Part shown: positions 4,647 to 6,440 of the stretch, in pieces
Layout of the letters: every line of letters begins with the position of its first letter
Position numbering within the stretch: position 1 is the stretch's first letter
Assembly (NCBI GenBank): GCA_024762915.1
Contig: JANTGL010000156.1
Coordinates: 1 to 6,440 of the forward strand
Source of the DNA: Bacteroidales bacterium
Lineage (GTDB): Bacteria; Bacteroidota; Bacteroidia; Bacteroidales; JAADGE01
Length of the DNA stretch: 6,440 nt
Direction of reading: 5' to 3'
The notes under the pieces: model-generated
What the model saw: the letters and a program-made list of their open reading frames with translations, nothing else
Told to the model about the DNA's origin: nothing
Databases searched by the model: none
Translations under genes and position numbers: made by a program

Positions 4647-5372
4647 TCACTGATTATTCAGATTATATGATAATTCTGTCATAAATCTAAGCCCTGTCCA
4701 TTTTACACTTGCAGGATTATAGCCGAGATACAAGATTTGAGATCTGTCATCTCTTAATTTTAATTTGTTTTTGAAATCATATTCATAAGCAATATTCAGA
4801 TTCATATTCAGTTGTTTATAAACAGGAATTGATAAGATTATCTTTGGTTCAATAAAAATACTTATTCCGTTGAAAAAATAAGTGTTTGATAATATTTTTT
4901 GATCAAAAACGGTAAGGTCTTCACTTATTGTCATTTTATTAAAAAAGGCACCTGCTCCTAATTGTGCATATAATGTTAAAGGTTCTATTTTTTTTACATA
5001 CATTTTGTAATTAAGTCCAAGTCTGTACCCGTTTAATTGTATATCAGTTTTATATTCTCCGGAATAATCAGCTGCATGGTTTCTTGCCCCGGTCATATAG
5101 TAATTGAATTCTGTTCCAAATGAGTTTATTTTATTTTTCGGCAAATAATATAAATGTGCAGAATAAAAAATAAATCCGGGAAAAGAAACAACTGATGAAA
5201 CATTAGTAATATTAACCGAATTTATCAATTTCTGTTGAAAATTTTTCATGTCATTCATTTGGTACATTCCGTACCCTATACCGATTCCGCCGGAATATGT
5301 TTGACTATATCCTGTTTTAAACAATAACAGAAAAATAAGTCCGGAAACAAAATATTTAAATTTAAAAAGCAT
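4647..5372 (-). CDS. Secreted outer-membrane beta-barrel family protein (hypothetical)
   Basis: 241 aa. A signal peptide is clear: basic start, hydrophobic core (about 8-19), and a likely signal peptidase I cut after GYS (23) before QTYSGG. The mature part has alternating, glycine- and aromatic-rich strands: GGIGIGYGMYQ, FIFYSAHLYYLP, NSFGTEFNYYMTG, YRLGLNYKMYV, TLYAQLGAGAFF, MNLNIAYEYDF and a C-terminal GLRFMTELSYNL. This is the pattern of an 8-10 strand outer-membrane barrel of Bacteroidota. The final NNQ is not the classical terminal phenylalanine. No ligand can be read from it. Its ATG overlaps the end of the beta-propeller gene by 11 nt in another frame, so the two are probably translationally coupled and act together at the envelope. 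Its stop directly borders the palindromic repeat cluster at 4565-4646. Confidence 0.85.
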   Translation of the reverse strand: MLFKFKYFVSGLIFLLLFKTGYSQTYSGGIGIGYGMYQMNDMKNFQQKLINSVNITNVSSVVSFPGFIFYSAHLYYLPKNKINSFGTEFNYYMTGARNHAADYSGEYKTDIQLNGYRLGLNYKMYVKKIEPLTLYAQLGAGAFFNKMTISEDLTVFDQKILSNTYFFNGISIFIEPKIILSIPVYKQLNMNLNIAYEYDFKNKLKLRDDRSQILYLGYNPASVKWTGLRFMTELSYNLNNQ

Positions 5373-6440
5373 CAGAAATATTTAAAACATAACCACTTTT
5401 ACTAAATAATACATAATTATAAAACCTAAACTTTGAAGATTCAGCATTCATACTGAATTTAATTTCATTATTGACAGGGTCAACAATATAGATCTTTGAA
5501 TAATCTGTTACTAATATGTAGCCTGTTACAGGATCTATATTTTGAATTACAGTTTGAGAAGGCAAATTAAGTTCACTAACTAAGCTGAAATCATTGGGGT
5601 TTCTTTTTTCGATAACAGAACTGCCGTCCGGAGTCAAGAATAACTCATTCGGATTATAAGGATTAAAATACGCAGAGCGATAAGCTCTGGTGTCATTGTG
5701 TACAAGTGTAGCCGTACCGGATTCAATATTATACAAATGAATGCCGTTCATTGTAACAATGCAAGCAAACTTTGCATCTTGTGAAGTTGTTATACAAGCC
5801 CATTTACTGTAATAAGGATAATCTTCAATTTCAAAATTAAGCACTTCATTTTGTGTTTCAATATTAAACAATTTATAATATCCTCCATTGGTTAAAGCCA
5901 CATAATCATTGTCGGTTAATAAGAAATGATCAAGGCCGAATGTCTTCCCGTTAGTATATTGAATTATATTCGGATTAACAAGGTTTTTGTCGTCAAATAT
6001 ATAGATGTCTTGATTTGTTGTTGTTGCAACTTTTGAAGAATTCGTCGGACATGAATAATTCCCTTTGTATATAAGATCTTCCAGATTTACTGAATTTATG
6101 AGATTAAAAGTGGAAATGTCATAACATTCCATATCATCATAGGTATTTGTATAGAATACTTCTTCTTGATGATTATATCCGAACTCAGGGAAATTGCCTG
6201 CAATATGAGTGCCTGTACTATAATATTGGCTGTTACCGGTATTACAGTATGATGTAGGCCATTCGTCAATATAAATTGATTTGGTACAAAGTTCAAAATT
6301 AGACCTTTTTCCAAAGCCTATATGTTCCATTGTAAATGTAGTATCGTTATTGGAATTGAAGTAATAGATACTGTCATAATCCCAAATCAACCTGTATTTT
6401 GCATTGTAATTCGTTTTGTCCCAAAAGATCCTCAGACTGT
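5362..6440 (-). CDS. Beta-propeller (WD40/YVTN-like) protein, 5' end cut by right edge
   Basis: The frame is open to the window edge: 16 further codons (SLRIFWDKTNYNAKYR) precede the TTG at 6390, so that TTG is not the start and the N-terminus is missing. About 358 residues are visible. At least six blade-like repeats of 40-50 residues can be followed by their strand signatures MECYDISTFN, IYIFDDKNL, YYKLFNIETQ, IHLYNIESGT, VIEKRNPNDF and IYIVDPVNNE, each preceded by a short hydrophobic strand such as KFACIVT or YILVTD. This is the layout of WD40, YVTN or quinoprotein-like propellers, normally interaction scaffolds; no catalytic residues are apparent. Several cysteines occur (for example CTKSIY, SYCN, YSCPT), which would suit a periplasmic or surface location, but no signal peptide is in view. 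The stop overlaps the start of the beta-barrel gene by 11 nt, so the pair form an operon. Confidence 0.85.
   Translation of the reverse strand, partial: SLRIFWDKTNYNAKYRLIWDYDSIYYFNSNNDTTFTMEHIGFGKRSNFELCTKSIYIDEWPTSYCNTGNSQYYSTGTHIAGNFPEFGYNHQEEVFYTNTYDDMECYDISTFNLINSVNLEDLIYKGNYSCPTNSSKVATTTNQDIYIFDDKNLVNPNIIQYTNGKTFGLDHFLLTDNDYVALTNGGYYKLFNIETQNEVLNFEIEDYPYYSKWACITTSQDAKFACIVTMNGIHLYNIESGTATLVHNDTRAYRSAYFNPYNPNELFLTPDGSSVIEKRNPNDFSLVSELNLPSQTVIQNIDPVTGYILVTDYSKIYIVDPVNNEIKFSMNAESSKFRFYNYVLFSKSGYVLNISDAF

Noticed and set aside
4035..4650. Classical integron attC cassette
   Set aside because: GCCGAAC and GTTCGGC do not fit the RYYYAAC / GTTRRRY core sites, and no integrase is present, although a divergent cassette system cannot be excluded.
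4035..4650. Insertion sequence
   Set aside because: The enclosed gene encodes a two-TM protein with no transposase motif, and I see no target-site duplication.
6096..6314. 72-aa minus-strand open frame
   Set aside because: It overlaps the beta-propeller gene in another frame and lacks family features.
6388..6390. TTG as start codon of the beta-propeller protein
   Set aside because: The frame stays open for 16 more codons to the window edge, so the true start is beyond it.

Overview
The window looks like chromosomal DNA of a member of the Bacteroidota. It is strongly AT-rich. The proteins are of Bacteroidota types: a BlaI / M56 BlaR1-like / TonB module, a short SSB starting MNNLRNKVQLIGRLG, and a small CxxC...CxxxC zinc-ribbon protein. 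Two promoters fit the phylum-specific TTTG/TTG - 19-20 nt - TAnnTTTG pattern, and starts lack strong Shine-Dalgarno sequences. I cannot name a species.

Layout. (1) Positions 1-2402, minus strand: a compact signalling operon read leftwards. A promoter with dyad symmetry precedes blaI. The blaI stop overlaps the start of an M56 membrane peptidase gene by 4 nt. That gene is followed after 1 nt by a TonB-family gene, then by a second TonB-family gene that runs off the left edge. The M56 protein carries a C-terminal domain that looks like an M23 (lysostaphin-type) fold lacking every metal ligand I could align. (2) Positions 2522-2830, plus strand: three tandem tRNA-Ala-like copies. Only the third folds properly, as tRNA-Ala(GGC) with G3:U70. 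The second looks like a recombinant of the first and third. A strong bidirectional hairpin terminator separates this array from the convergent ssb gene. (3) 2847-3191, minus strand: ssb without the usual acidic tail. (4) 3192-3563: a 372-nt divergent intergenic region with helically phased TCGTTT-type repeats, a promoter, and a leader of about 130 nt. (5) 3564-3920, plus strand: the zinc-ribbon protein. (6) 4035-4650: a small two-TM protein gene bracketed by imperfect inverted repeats. The start codon abuts one repeat and the stop codon lies inside the other, and a third related palindrome follows. (7) 4647-6440, minus strand: a secreted beta-barrel protein gene whose start overlaps by 11 nt the end of a beta-propeller protein gene, which is cut by the right edge.

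How the parts may work together. In the first operon the M56 protein would sense an envelope signal and inactivate the BlaI repressor, derepressing its own operon, including the TonB-domain proteins. This follows the BlaR1/BlaI paradigm; the ligand is unknown, and the degenerate M23 domain is the best candidate sensor. The propeller and barrel proteins are probably translationally coupled and act together at the cell envelope. The items most worth a second look are the repeat-bracketed gene at 4035-4650, the tRNA-like array, and the M56/pseudo-M23 fusion.
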